A stretch of DNA of 64,000 bases. Source: Rhynchonema sp. JSB1_4. Lineage: Eukaryota; Nematoda; Chromadorea; Monhysterida; Xyalidae. The position numbers and the translations under genes are program-made. The DNA is taken from the NCBI GenBank assembly GCA_030248065.1, contig JASAMV010000248.1:248001-312000 (forward strand), read 5' to 3'. Positions 24,153 through 35,363 of this stretch are shown here, in pieces. The notes below the pieces were generated by a model, which searched no databases, was not told the origin of the DNA, and saw only the letters and a list, made by a program, of their open reading frames with translations. Position 1 is the first letter of the stretch; the number at the start of each line of letters is the position of its first letter.

Positions 24153-26467
24153 CCGGTCATCACGCAAATGAGGACTCGTGCTTAACTTTACGCCCCATGG
24201 GACCGCATCAAACTTGAAGGCAACAACCGCAACTACGGCGTGGCCACGACTTTGTGCGGAAAGATACGACAAAGTGCGTTTAGGTTAAAAAATGTGACTG
24301 TGTTTCGAAGGACACTGTGAAACATCAGGCAGCTGACATACGTAGTATGTATACTACCTACTTATATGTGGACCCATACATTGCATAAAACGAGGTGGCC
24401 AGCTCGCTTATGTTTCACCGAACAGTGTTTGTTTGTCGAACCTTTCCACCCAAACTCGCAGTTGTCCAGGTTGCCTTCAAATTCAAACGGCCCACCCACC
24501 ATGCGTCTCTGCCGACGTGTGACATGCTTGAGACATGATCTGCTAAGTGAGAGACTGTTTTCGAAAAACAACTCAGTAGAGACAGCAATGTGCTGCACAC
24601 CTGTCTGCAGCCACTTGCCTCACATTGGCACCTCTCTGCTCTGCTGTCAATTTACCGTGTGTGCTTCGCACCGGATGGATAAAACACCACGGAGTGCGCG
24701 GTGAAATCTGTCTGCGTATACCGGTTTGACTGGTTTGCACTTTTGCTGTGAGCAGCAAGTGATGTTTTACTCGAGCAATAAGATTAGAGGTGCTTTCTGA
24801 AGGTCAATTGGCCAGAGGTATTCGCACAGACGAGGCCTGGCACCTTGCCCGTCTGTGAAAACATCCCGAAATGGGCAGAACTTACTGCTGTTATGTTTGT
24901 CCACTGTTAGTTTCAGTGTAGCGTCTCTTAGCTACTTGTTACATTGCACATGGTGACGTGGAGGAATAATAGCATATTGGGAATGTGCCATGTAAGCACT
25001 TTATTTAGGTAATGACTGGGTATGGATCCTACTTTTTCGCATACTGTTTCGTCATGACGTGAGTGTGTTTCAGCAATTGGACTGTTTCGAGCAACACGCC
25101 TGAAACCCTTAGCTCAAAGCGTCCGCATGCGAAAGATATCACAACTTGCAGCATGTGACCAAGCCAATTTTCATTGCGATGAGATGAGCCCCTCGGAAGT
25201 GCAGTTGTTTTTTTTATCCAATAGACAGCTGTATCAGGGTAGGGTTGTTGGACACGGACTTGTGTTTGCGGCGGCGAGCCTCCTCTAGCAATTTGCAACA
25301 GGATTTTATGTTTTACATACTTTCCTTCAATTCATTCTTTCCGCCTTGAAAAACTGTTTTATTTGCGTCCATGTACCGTCTTACAATATGTACGACTTGG
25401 ATACAGCGCAGTCACGCTGGCTTCTAGAATTTGTGAGAAAGTATAAATAATTACCGGCAAGCCACTGTGGGAAACGAATGTGGAATTTATCTGAATTGTG
25501 CAATCCTCATGACTTGCACCTATAAGTAAACCAGCCACCACATCGAAAACCTCATTTTTGAGTCGACCCCGTTAGTCGTTTTGGCGGGTAACAAACTTGA
25601 TTGCACACGTTTTTATTAGCTTATGAGCATAAACAAGTCCTAAAATAGAGCGGATTATCGTGAACCACGGTTAATGATGTTGTGATCGCCGAGATATGTA
25701 TGGAAGGAAGCTCAAAACGTCAGAAAACAGAGCTTAGTGCTTGGTTATGGCCAGAAAATTTCTTGTTGTGCGCGAAAAGCTCACTCTACAGTTAAGCTTG
25801 TGTGAGATTCTTGCAGAAGCTAATAGTTAGTTCGTGGGGCGATGTTTGGGGCGCGGCCAGGGACAGGGAGATGCGGTTGCGGTTTGCAGTGCAGAAAGAC
25901 GATGTCCAAGAACCGCGGCGTGTCTACCTGGCTGCACATGCGGTTCCAACTCCGCAGTTTCCGCGTCCAACTTGTGTATACAAGCTCGGTTAAATAAATG
26001 TTTTGTTGGTGACCGCAAACCGCAACGCATGCGCATATACATATTAACAAATTAAAGCATATAATGGTCCAGCGACGGCGTAGAAGTACAGTATGAAGTT
26101 TGGCGTGGGCAAACGGAGCTTGCCACCTACGATGCGATTACTGCACACGGTCGCGACAAGACTGGCGTTAGACTCATTCATTTAGCAGCCAATGTCAAGG
26201 GTATAGTGGCGTATGAAGTATTTGAGATGCGCAACCGTGTATCTGTGATTGTGGGCGAATGAGTTCATCATGGTGGTGTTTTGTATTGTGGCGTGCAATC
26301 TCACGAAATACTCAAAGTTAATTTATGCTGCGGCGTCTCGCTACCAAATTGGCATCACCACCAGTGGCGTAGTACCCATCGTTTCAATTTCAGGAATCCA
26401 GCAGCCGTACATCACACTTATAGCAAAGGCACCAACATATTTTCAAACTCACAACACCCGGGACATA
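24153..26467. other. gene-poor region upstream of the globin-like gene
   Basis: About 2.3 kb in which I find no exon with family similarity. A TGAAACATCA motif occurs at 24318. The proximal part should include the promoter and 5' UTR of the plus-strand gene at 26468, but no site can be assigned. Confidence 0.35.
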
Positions 26468-28955
26468 ATGGGCAACCATGTGTGCAGCTGCAACTGTGCA
26501 CCCAAACTAGCCAAGTCGAACACTGCGGCGGCCATTGATGAGTTCTATGCCATCAACCAGGAGGAAGACAACAATAACAGTCCGAACAGAACAAGTGTTG
26601 CCACCGTATCAAACTCGCAACAGGTGAGTGTGCATGTTCTGCTAATAGTGCCCAATACTACGACGCTACATATACATACATACATACATACAATGCGAAT
26701 ATTTGTTTTTGGGTGCTCAAGAGACAGGCGATGCACCGGTGCGAATTCTCCATGATCCGATATCAATAATATTCAAACTCCCTGGCTCGCAACATCACTG
26801 ATTGTGCAAATGCATTTGGCTTACAAAACTGTGTATTACGATCATGCAGATCCACGATGAGCACTCATTTCTTTTGTCTGTCTGTGGTAAGCTGTGGCAT
26901 TCAATCTTTCAGCGACGGATACGTAATCAGTCTGGTCAACTTTCGTCCAAAATCTCCGTCTGTTCCTACGTGCAGTGGTCGCCAAGCGCGGCTGCGTCCG
27001 CGAAGAATTCAGGTTTAATGGAAACAGATGCATACAAACATTCGAACAGTGTTGTTAGAGCGATTCGTTTTTTGACTGATGTTTCACGGAATTGTACATG
27101 CAGGTGAAGAAACACGAAGTATGCTCGCCATCAGTGCGGTGCCGTCGCACGTGCTTGACACAACTCAACAGCGTGAACGACATAGGTCCGGGGGTGGCAT
27201 ATACAAATCGGCAGTTCGGTACTTGGGAATGACATGGGGATTTATGCTTTTGCTTCTGCTTCCCTGGCAGTATGGGGCACTTTGGTAATAACAAGACCCT
27301 GATCGTATAATGTCTTAGGCGGCATGAAATCTGTCAGCAAGGATGAGTGATCGGTCTGGTCTTGGTCACCCGACTTTTCGTCTTTTTTGTCGAGACATGC
27401 TGATGACGCTGATCTGGTAAAATTTCCAAATTCGTTGCCGCACAGTAAAATACGCCCCATACTTAATGTCGCGTTCTAAACCCGGACGCTAACCGTGCGC
27501 GGTTCTGAAACATTACGCGCAGCTGCCTGGCTGGCTGGCAAGCTGCGTGTGTGTTGGCTGTCCGAATGTTTCACAAGTTGAATTTCGGGTTTAGAACCTG
27601 ACATTAACTATGGGGCGTACTTTACTGTGCGGCAGCGAATTTGGAAATTTACTATACAGCGCAAAAGTCGTCATAATGAAATTATGTGTCTTGGTGACGC
27701 AACCAGCACCGGGCCGATCGGAGCCGGGACACCAACATCAACCAGTATAAGCGACAAGTTACATACCAATGCTGTAGGTCCGTGTCCACAAGTCCGTTGG
27801 TGTTGCGTCTGTCAGGTAACCGCAAACAGAATTGTGTGAAGAAACGAAGGGACAGGGAAATGTCGATTGTTGCCGAATTGCAGGTTGAGGTGAGAGCTGA
27901 GAAGGACGGGTGTTTGTGCTGGACTTTCATGTGCTCGCGTTTTCAATTGTGCTGCACTACCGGGCACTGCTGCGCTTGGGCACACCGTGAAGTTATGATT
28001 TGTTCGATTTTTTCAACAATCGTTTCGGCACAGGATTGGTCGCACATCTAGGCTAAGCGCAGGGGGAGGAGTCATGTGTCAGAAAAATAAATGTTTTTTC
28101 ACGACCACAGCTTAACGCCAGTGAGTGTGAGTCGATCCGCCAATGCTGGCAGGCCGTGCACGCACGTTGCAGCAATCGAGAGTTTGAGGATCGCGTCTTG
28201 AGACGAATCGAGACGCTAAACCCCGAACATCGAAAGAAATTCTACGCAAAGTGCGACCGTAAAATGTGGGTTTCGCGGAGAATTGTGCGGCAATCAGAGT
28301 TTCGAGCCTGTTTGATGCAAATAACATTACGGATGTAGATTTATAAATTTTGGATTATCGCTCCAGCTCTTTTAGAAAAGTTTCTGATTTTTGCACAACG
28401 CGAACACCAGACACCCATGTACATATGTACATAGGTAGTGTCCCATGTACCACGAGTGTCATACGTGCGCTGCCATATTTCGACATTTACTGATCAACTA
28501 TCCAAAGTGGCAAGCGTTGCAGATCTCACCAGCCCGATCTACTGGTGCCGTCTCAAGTGTGCCCCGACGTGGACACTCCGTTGTTGTTCGGTGCCCGTGG
28601 ATGGTGTGCGTTCGGCGCCGTGCTCGATTACGCCATCGCTAACATACATCGACTCAACACCATCGTTATGAAACAATTGGTGCACGGCGGCACCGTGCAT
28701 TATCAGAAATTGGTTGGTCATCGTTCTCCATTGTTGTCAACATGGGAGTATACAGTGTACACCCTGCATCTGCAAACCGTTTTCCTCAGTATCGATCGCA
28801 ATGTGTGTTGGACACCAGGAAGAACTGATTTATTGATTGCAGGGTTCGGACTTCGATTCAACACCGGTGTTGGTGACATTTGCCACCGCCGGTTTGCAAG
28901 TGCTTGAAGATCTGGCGCCCTCACATCTGGCCAATCCTGAATGCAGGAATGCATG
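26468..28955 (+). CDS. globin-like protein with an N-terminal acylation motif (3' end unresolved)
   Basis: Four exons join with consistent phases: 26468-26623, 28111-28265, 28523-28712 and 28843-28955. Exon 1 starts MGNHVCSCNCAPKL, a Gly-2 plus clustered Cys pattern expected of N-myristoylated and palmitoylated proteins, followed by a polar linker. Exon 2 opens LNASECESIRQCWQAV, like globin helix A (L-x-x-x-E-x-x-x-I-R-x-x-W), and contains LNPEHRKKF (helix C/CD-like). Exon 3 contains WCAFGAVLDYAIANIHRLN and KQLVHGGTVHYQKL, which fits helices E to F with the proximal His in GTVH. Exon 4 fits helix G and ends at an Ala-Trp typical of helix H. At the expected distal E7 position the residue looks like Arg (ARGWCAF), not His. 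The terminal exon was not found. The globin assignment rests on pattern only. Confidence 0.6.
27416..27655. repeat. inverted repeat with ~70-base arms in the globin-like intron 1
   Basis: Left arm 27416-27484 and right arm 27587-27655 are inverted copies; each arm holds TTGCCGCACAGTAAA(A)TACG and its complement. Spacer about 100 bases with CTGGCTGGC repeats. Likely MITE. Confidence 0.6.
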
Positions 28956-28999
28956 GTTAGTTGGGGGCATATATGGTTGGGGGTTACATCAAAAATATA

Positions 29000-29440
29000 T
29001 AGTCATCAACGACTTTGAAGCCAATCACCATGGCCGATATCAACCTTGATGATCGAACCCGTCTTGTTCACTGTGGATTTGTGGATTGTGAAGTCATTAA
29101 TTTCGACCAGCGCATGGGTTGTTCCAAACACCTGAAATGAACCGCGTTGGCGCTGGTCGAAATTAGTGGCGCCAAAGTCTCGTATCTTAATGCAAAAACT
29201 GCAAGTGACCAAGGCAGTCCGATCCGACCACCAAGTCTGACATCGGCCCATGGCAACGACCGTAGTTGGACTAGGGGTTGCTTGTTGGGACCGTATGAAT
29301 GTGAGTGTTGGTGCTCTTTCAATGCACAAGGACTGCCTTTGCCTTGGCCATCGGACGATGTACAGTGTTTGGCAGTCGTGTAGCGCTTGCCTTCAAGTAG
29401 AATGGCATTGTTCAAACGACATTGCCGGAACACATTTGTG
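29000..29440 (-). other. possible minus-strand exons and a hairpin
   Basis: Two overlapping minus frames stay open across about 29006-29430, and a candidate acceptor follows a pyrimidine run near 29135. No family is recognised, and splice phases with neighbours are unproved. A 17-base hairpin pair (ATTTCGACCAGCGC at about 29100, GCGCTGGTCGAAAT at about 29149) lies inside. They could be 3' exons of the F-box gene upstream on this strand. Confidence 0.25.
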
Positions 29441-29509
29441 AAACATCACAGCAGCGTGACCGTCGTTACAGGACTCCACCCACGTACGATAAACATATTA
29501 ACATCTAAC

Positions 29510-29711
29510 CTTGTTGCTTGACGCAGGCGCAAACTGTTGAAATACATGATCAAGCATTTGGTGTACGGATTCGACATAGAGCGGATCGGATGCCGACAAC
29601 AGGCCAAACAGATTACGGTAATTGGCATGAGATGTCGACGATTGAGTGGCTACATCTGATGTTTCAATAACCAATGTCACCACCGCCGAATGCCGATCAA
29701 GCCGCTTGTTT
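29510..29711 (-). CDS. probable exon, LRR-like, perhaps a 3' exon of the F-box gene
   Basis: Open for 67 codons between a TTCTTCAG acceptor and an AAG|GTTAGA donor. It reads NKRLDRHSAVVTLVIETSDV near its start and SDPLYVESVHQMLDHVFQQF later. The VVTLVIETSD strand-like start would suit a leucine-rich repeat, and it lies downstream of the F-box/LRR exons on the same strand. Linkage to that gene is inferred only. Confidence 0.45.
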
Positions 29712-30804
29712 CTGAAGAAGTCACTACGCGGTTTTTCGACAGAAATGTTCTCGAATGAGCCAATTGGGTTGTATCATTTCCACCATTACGTGTACTATAC
29801 GCAGCGGGGGGTTTCGGGATAGTTTTTCAAGCCCCAAATCCGGAAGCTCAAAAGACTTCAACCGAAATTCCTTGGTATTCGTGTTCTCCTGATTCATCAT
29901 TATTTTGGTTTTACTTGTAATGAACGTTGGTAACTGAACAAAAATTTTTACGTTAATATTCTATCTGCCGGGGCTCGGCCAGGTAGCAGAATGCGGACAT
30001 TCAAAAAAACTACAGTATATGTCCAATGTCCGAAACCGCATCTAACCTGGCCGCACTTGCGGACTGCGGACAATCGAAACATTTTTTTCGAAGCAATTGC
30101 TTTTCACACAAGTCGATCACCTTTCGTCGCACAACTGCAATGAAACTTCTTAAAATGACGATTCCTAGGAACTGCAATCAAGCAGGGCAAACTTGACGTT
30201 GCGAGTGCCGTGCGGCCACTGGACATACAGTACATACAGTATACCGAATGTCCACAGTCCGCATAATGAAGAGGCATTTGCTGTTTTACAAATGGTTTCG
30301 CTAAGATTTTTTCGGGTGTATATGTTTATACCACCGGGAAAGATTCGCTACGACATACCAAATAACATACAGCATGCTGAAGCAAGAGCAAGGAAAACTG
30401 AAAGGTATTGAAAGCAAGAAAACAGTGATTTACAAGTACAAAATAAATCTTCGTAATTTTGACCTATTTTTATATACAGAAATGTACAAGCGCAGCTTTG
30501 CTGAATATTCTCAAACAAAGTGAAAACCCGATAACACCGACACCAGAAAAGACAAACAGGGCGCTATGTATTAATACATATCACTTTATTAAGAGATTGC
30601 ACATTTAATACGAGATTTGGTTTAATCAATGTACTTTGACCGGGACTACATCACATGAACAAGAAGTAGTTTTTTTTAACGATCAGCTGGCCCGCCAGAT
30701 GGTCGTTTTTCATCTCAGAAACCCATGTATAAGTATTATAACTCTTCCCATGACTCAAAACAGAACAGCCTCAAACGACACATACTATATGTACAATACG
30801 TATA
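29712..30804. other. gene-free stretch
   Basis: No supported gene. Loose inverted similarity between GCGGACATTC/GGACATTGGAC segments at about 29995-30070 and 30210-30265 suggests an old element. Confidence 0.3.
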
Positions 30805-31475
30805 CAGTGGTTCTTAAAAAAAATTTTTTATTAAAAAAATTGTTCCAAAAGCTAAAAAAATTGTTTTTTTATTTCAAAATTCGAAAATTTCTCCATTTTT
30901 TGCTCTAAAAGTGCTATTTTTTGCATAAAAATTGCTACTGTTGACATCACTTAACCCTACCATGGGTGTGTTGGGTGCATAATCGTTGTTTTGTGGCATC
31001 TAGACATAGTGCGCACACTCACAGGGCCTCTCATATGACTACACACGTACATGTGACTGGGTGGGCATTTATTTATCCATGGCCCAGTCCCGAAAGGAGT
31101 GATTCTATTTTGTATTTAGTCTAATTTCACACTATGTGCAGCTTATTTGCATTGGTCGTGTACCTAGACGTCATAATTTCACCCAAAATTCCCATCCCGA
31201 ATATCAAAAAGCCATACCATCACACCCGCACCACCTGGGGAAGGGTACGGGTGTGTACCTGACCATGGTTGGTACTTATCGACCATTGGATAGCATTGTT
31301 TTCGTCTCACCTGTACTTTATATCACTTAGAACACATTATGTAACAAAAATACCCCTATTTTGTACTTGAGCGCTCATTTTTTGTTGGGCAGATTTTGGC
31401 CGGAATAAAAAAGTTTTTTAATTAAAAATTTTTTTTTAAAATGGGGTTCGAATAAAATTTTTTTATTAACCACTG
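30805..31475. mobile_element. AT-rich TIR element, CAGTGGTT ends
   Basis: Left end CAGTGGTTCTTAAAAAAAAT; right end is the complement of CAGTGGTTAATAAAAAAATT. Length 671. Flanking octamers do not match exactly. Interior has no transposase. The CAGTG start is shared with the G-tract elements elsewhere in the window. Confidence 0.5.
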
Positions 31476-31527
31476 CTGTAGTATGTGTGTGGCGTGTGCG
31501 GGTATAATATACAGGTGTTCGGTCAAG

Positions 31528-34210
31528 TCAAGCACTGATCAACAGTGTTTTATGGGGCACGCTGGCCGTTTGTATGATGACGGCCTGTGCAGGTGCGGCC
31601 AGCGGTGCACCCACGCTCGTCACATTGATGGTCATCATCTGATGAGGGACTTGCGACAACGGCGTGCACGTCCATGGACCAATCGATGCCAACACAGAAC
31701 AACTATCATACAACTGGCGACGCAGCGTGCAACCATCCACTGATGTTCCACCCATCTGCAGGTCGAAAAGGACAATCATTATGGGAATGTATATTTTGCT
31801 CGAGTCCGCCACCTGAGAATTGTTTCCCGACCGAGTAATGAGGTTTTTTTAGATGTTGCAGTCTGTTCTTAGGCTCAGGCTCAAGACAGAAATTTCCTAC
31901 CATTCCAAATCCATATGTAATGCATTGTACGAATAGAATAGAATAAGAGTATAATGAGGATGTGAACCTGTAGATGTGTTAGATGCGGCTTGCGCGATCG
32001 AATTGTACGACAGAAACAAGCGACGCCCTCGGCAGTCACGTTCACACAATCACGCACATCCACCAGCCACAGGTAGAGGCACATGCGACTGACGTGTCTG
32101 AAGAAACACACCATATTGCGTATACAGATCAAAAACGCTGTATCGAACTTGAGCGCTCCCATGGCGGCCCATACCCAGCAACTTTTACGCTTTTGAGCCC
32201 CACTTAGGTAAATACCTGTATATAGTCTATCAGTCTGAACACAGGGTTAAGCCACTGTCACGTTACATAAGTTATTGAGCAAGAAAGACCCAACCAAACC
32301 ACCAAGTTTGATTATGAGCCCGAGCAGAACATTGCAAATCTGTGACAAGCAAGTAAGTACCCGATGAAATCATCAGTGACATGAGCGGACGCGGTGACGT
32401 GCAGTTCAGTGAGCGCGTGGTTGACCAACGACGAGTAGAATCGTGTCAGCAATGGCTGCTCCTGAAAGTCATTGCCAAACTGCTGAAAAAGTTGTATAGG
32501 CAATCCGCCAGCTCATGACACTCAACACAGCTACATTACGGCCATCAATGAATGTGTCTATTCTCTGCAGTTATCCGTTGAAACATCCCCAAATTTTGCA
32601 ACAGTGCAGAGAAGTGTTACGTCAAGCAGCAAATGAAAACCGGATAAAGGGTGATATTTTCGAAACGGTGTAAAGGTCAGTTGGGTGTAAAGGTCGGTGG
32701 AAAGCTCGGTCGACAGCTCAGTGTGATAGACCTCGGTGTAAACTTGAAACATTCCACGTTAATAACAGGCAATGTTTCACGTTTACACCGAGCTACGCCG
32801 ACCGAGCTTTCGACCGAACTTTACACCGACCTTTAGACCCAACTGACCTTTACACCGCTTCGAAAATTCCACCCAAAGTAAAAGGCCGCCATCAAAGTAT
32901 GACACTCGCCCAAAGTGTACATTTTGTTTGGAAAATGGCGTGTGCTGCTGCATGCGCTGTGTGTATAAAAAGTGCCATGAGCCGATGGATTGCCTACCAT
33001 CTCACTGCCGTGTTGGATGGCGCAGCCTGGTGGTCTGGGCTTGAATTTAGCCTTAGCCCCAGGCTGGCCGCAACCTGAACCACCAATCTGGCGCAGTTCG
33101 GCAGTTGAATAAGAAAGAACCGCGAAAATGTCTGTGTGAAACATCAGCAATGCAACATGAAGGCATACCTGTTGTGGCGACGCGACGCATCGATTGACGG
33201 CCAACTGTGCCAGACATCTGCGTTTGGCGATCATCGGCACCAACGCAGTGATGTTGACGTTGCACAAGTCGACGTCGTCCAACTGTGTGTGTCAAGTCAA
33301 GGATAAGAATCATACACCATTTGGTGTGTACTCTCCAACAATTGGGGCCCGGCTATTTGGGCCCAGTTGACCAATGGACCACAAAGTTGGTCAGGCCCCA
33401 ATTGATCGGGCCCCAAGTGATCGGGCCCCAATTGTCCGGGCCCCAATTGTAGGACAAGATTTTGCGTGATTTCAAACACACGAACTAGAATCCGATCACA
33501 TTGATGTGATCAGCCTCTTGGTCGACCGGTCCGATTTGACAACCAAGTTGAATATTCACGATTTCTAACGATAATAATAGCGAATTAACCTGGAGTAAGC
33601 GAAGTGTGGAGTTGCCTGAGTTGTGCTTGACTTGTTGATCGTGACTGAGCAGCAGCTGTAACGTCTGTGACGCACATACCTGCGACGTGAGCATGTCGTC
33701 GACACTCAATTGACGCAATGACACACTCGACGCTCGCAGAATGGCACTGCAATCAAATCATGCAATGCACCAAGCTGTGGAAACAATAAATCCTGCTAGT
33801 TACTACTGTGTGTATTTTGAATCGGCAACCAACCCCAGCAAAGTGATATGCACCGGCAGATGGTTGTTGCATTGGCACATTGCGATCGTGAGCTGCAGTG
33901 AATTCAATCCTCGTCGGTCAGGAACCACCTGGAAAGCAAGCAGTGCTCGATTTGCTAAACTGACCGTGGGAGACCAGTCCACAACCACTCAGCGCAAGCG
34001 TACCTTTGTGTCGTGCGCATCATCGGTGAGGAGCAAGCACAGCTCAACCACATCGTTGAAAATGGCGGCGTTCAGCAAAAACCACGTTTGGCAGACTGCA
34101 GCCAGCACGGCACGATCACGAGGTGACAGAAAGTCGAAGATGAAACGCCAGAGTTCATCAGGCAGCCACGATGTGTTTGACGTGTCCGTGTCATGTAGGT
34201 TGAGCACCAT
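31528..34210 (-). CDS. F-box protein with leucine-rich repeats (FBXL type)
   Basis: F-box proteins bind SKP1 in SCF ubiquitin ligases, and the LRR part recruits substrates. Exons: 34004-34210, 33807-33928, 33680-33746, 33590-33655, 33169-33282, 32361-32461, 31968-32097 and 31755 downward, open to a stop at 31528. The start at 34210 leads to the F-box WLPDELWRFIFDFLSPRDRA followed by VLAAVCQTWF. Later exons give LRR-type strands: LNSLQLTIAMC, LRQLSVDDMLTS, LDDVDLCNVNITALVPMI, LTELHVTASAHVTDDFIG and LVDVRDCVNVTAEGV, with LRRs cut at similar points by introns. Phases agree from exon 1 to exon 7. The last exon is the least certain. I do not recognise the specific FBXL subfamily. The exon at 29510-29711 may belong to it, in which case the 31528 stop is not used. 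Confidence 0.75.
32497..32994. mobile_element. MITE of family M2, copy 3, in an F-box gene intron
   Basis: Left end TAGGCAATCCGCCAGCTCAT, right end the complement (AAGTGCCATGAGCCGATGGA then TTGCCTA). TA borders both ends. It fills most of the intron between exons 33169-33282 and 32361-32461 and contains a separate hairpin at 32656-32872. Confidence 0.65.
32656..32872. repeat. hairpin built of GTAAAGGTCGGT units, nested in M2
   Basis: Left half has GGTGTAAAGGTCAGTTGG, GGTGTAAAGGTCGGTGG and AAGCTCGGTCGACAGCTC; the right half at about 32776-32862 is their inverted copy in reverse order. A perfect long hairpin could form. No coding sense. Confidence 0.7.
33337..33452. repeat. ~15-base tandem repeat with GGGCCC
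   Basis: Units of the type CGGGCCCCAATTGAT recur about five times, with a GGGCCC or GGCCCC in each. It lies within an F-box gene intron (between exons 33590-33655 and 33169-33282). Confidence 0.6.
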
Positions 34211-34960
34211 TTTCTGTCGGTTTCAACTACTGGTTTCGACTTTCAATTAACAGCGATCGAATCGATTAATATCGATGATAATAAAGTCGCGCATTTGAAT
34301 GAAAAATCAGAATGGAGGCGATCTCGTCGATTATCGATCGATCGACTCCTCCTCCCATCCCCATCCTGAAACGAATTGAGAAAAAGAAATTTAGAATGTT
34401 TGGAATTAGATTTGATTGGATTGGCAGGCTCGATGAAGTTGATTTTGTTGAATAGGTATTTGATTTCCATTCACAATCACACACAACACTCAACGAACAC
34501 CATCCAAGCAGTCACATTTACGATTTATGCCTCATTTTTTGTTTGTGCTTGCTGGGTTGTTTACGTTTTCGCACAAAGGCAGCGCAAGCAGAGCAGAATG
34601 AAACATTCCCACTATGTTCCTGTTGCTATGTGTTGTGGATGTGGATGTATTTTATGAGTTTTGTCCGAAACATTGCTTGTTGTTGTTATTGAGCAGGCAG
34701 GGCCGAAACGTTGCAGCCAGGCAGGGCCCGGCCCGGCCCGATTTGAAAATCCCAAATAGCGGTCCTGCGCCTGCCCAGAGTTCGGAAAAAAATTTTTTGC
34801 TCATTTTTTCCCTAATACAGGAAGAAAACAAAAGGAAACATAGTAGTGGCTGGGGGGGTTGGGTTACCCCCTCTGAGTACTTACCTATCACAAAACCCGA
34901 GGGGGGTTGGGGGGGTTGAGTACTTACCTCTCTCTCACAACTCCAAATCATACCTCTCAC
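34211..34960. other. F-box gene upstream region and start of the second transposon cluster
   Basis: 34211-34680 is ordinary DNA upstream of the minus-strand F-box start, with ATCGATCGATCG at about 34330. From about 34690 on there are GGGCCCGGCCCGG and G-tract sequences (GTAGTGGCTGGGGGGGTTGG at about 34845) resembling one end of family E. No gene. Confidence 0.4.
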
Positions 34961-35363
34961 CAGTGTAGTTCTTGGGGGGGTCCCCCTCGGGTACGTCTGT
35001 TCCCCCTCCATGGTACGCCTGCCCCACTGTTCCCCCTCCGGGTACGTCTGCTCCCCCAATTTTTACCTAAAATAGGCAAATTTTGGCCTAAAATAGGCGT
35101 TTTTAGGCATAAAATGAGTGATTTTTAGGTCAATGTCGTCAAAAATCGCCAAAATACCCTTTTTATTGAGATTTTTTTCCAAAAAGGGGCAAAAATGAGC
35201 CAAATTTTTGACCTCAAAAATGACTTTTCTCCAAATTTTTGGTTCTCCCCCCCCTTCCGGGTCCTTCCCCCCCCCCGTTCGCCCCCCCAGGTGGGTACGT
35301 CTGTTCCCCCTCCGAAAAAAGGGGGGTACCGCCTGTTCCCCCTCCGGACCAGGAACTACACTG
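34961..35363. mobile_element. family C TIR element, intact copy
   Basis: Left end CAGTGTAGTTCTTGGGGGGG; right end is the complement of CAGTGTAGTTCCTGGTCCGG. Exact 8-bp duplication CCTCTCAC (34953-34960 and 35364-35371). Length 403. T-rich core flanked by C tracts. Confidence 0.9.

Noticed and set aside
27242..27460. Minus-strand frame in the globin-like intron (LDKKDEKSGDQDQTD...)
   Set aside because: Protein-like composition, but it overlaps an inverted-repeat arm, has no splice sites in phase and no recognised family.
33337..33452. CRISPR-like array
   Set aside because: The repeat units are contiguous without unique spacers, and the host is eukaryotic.
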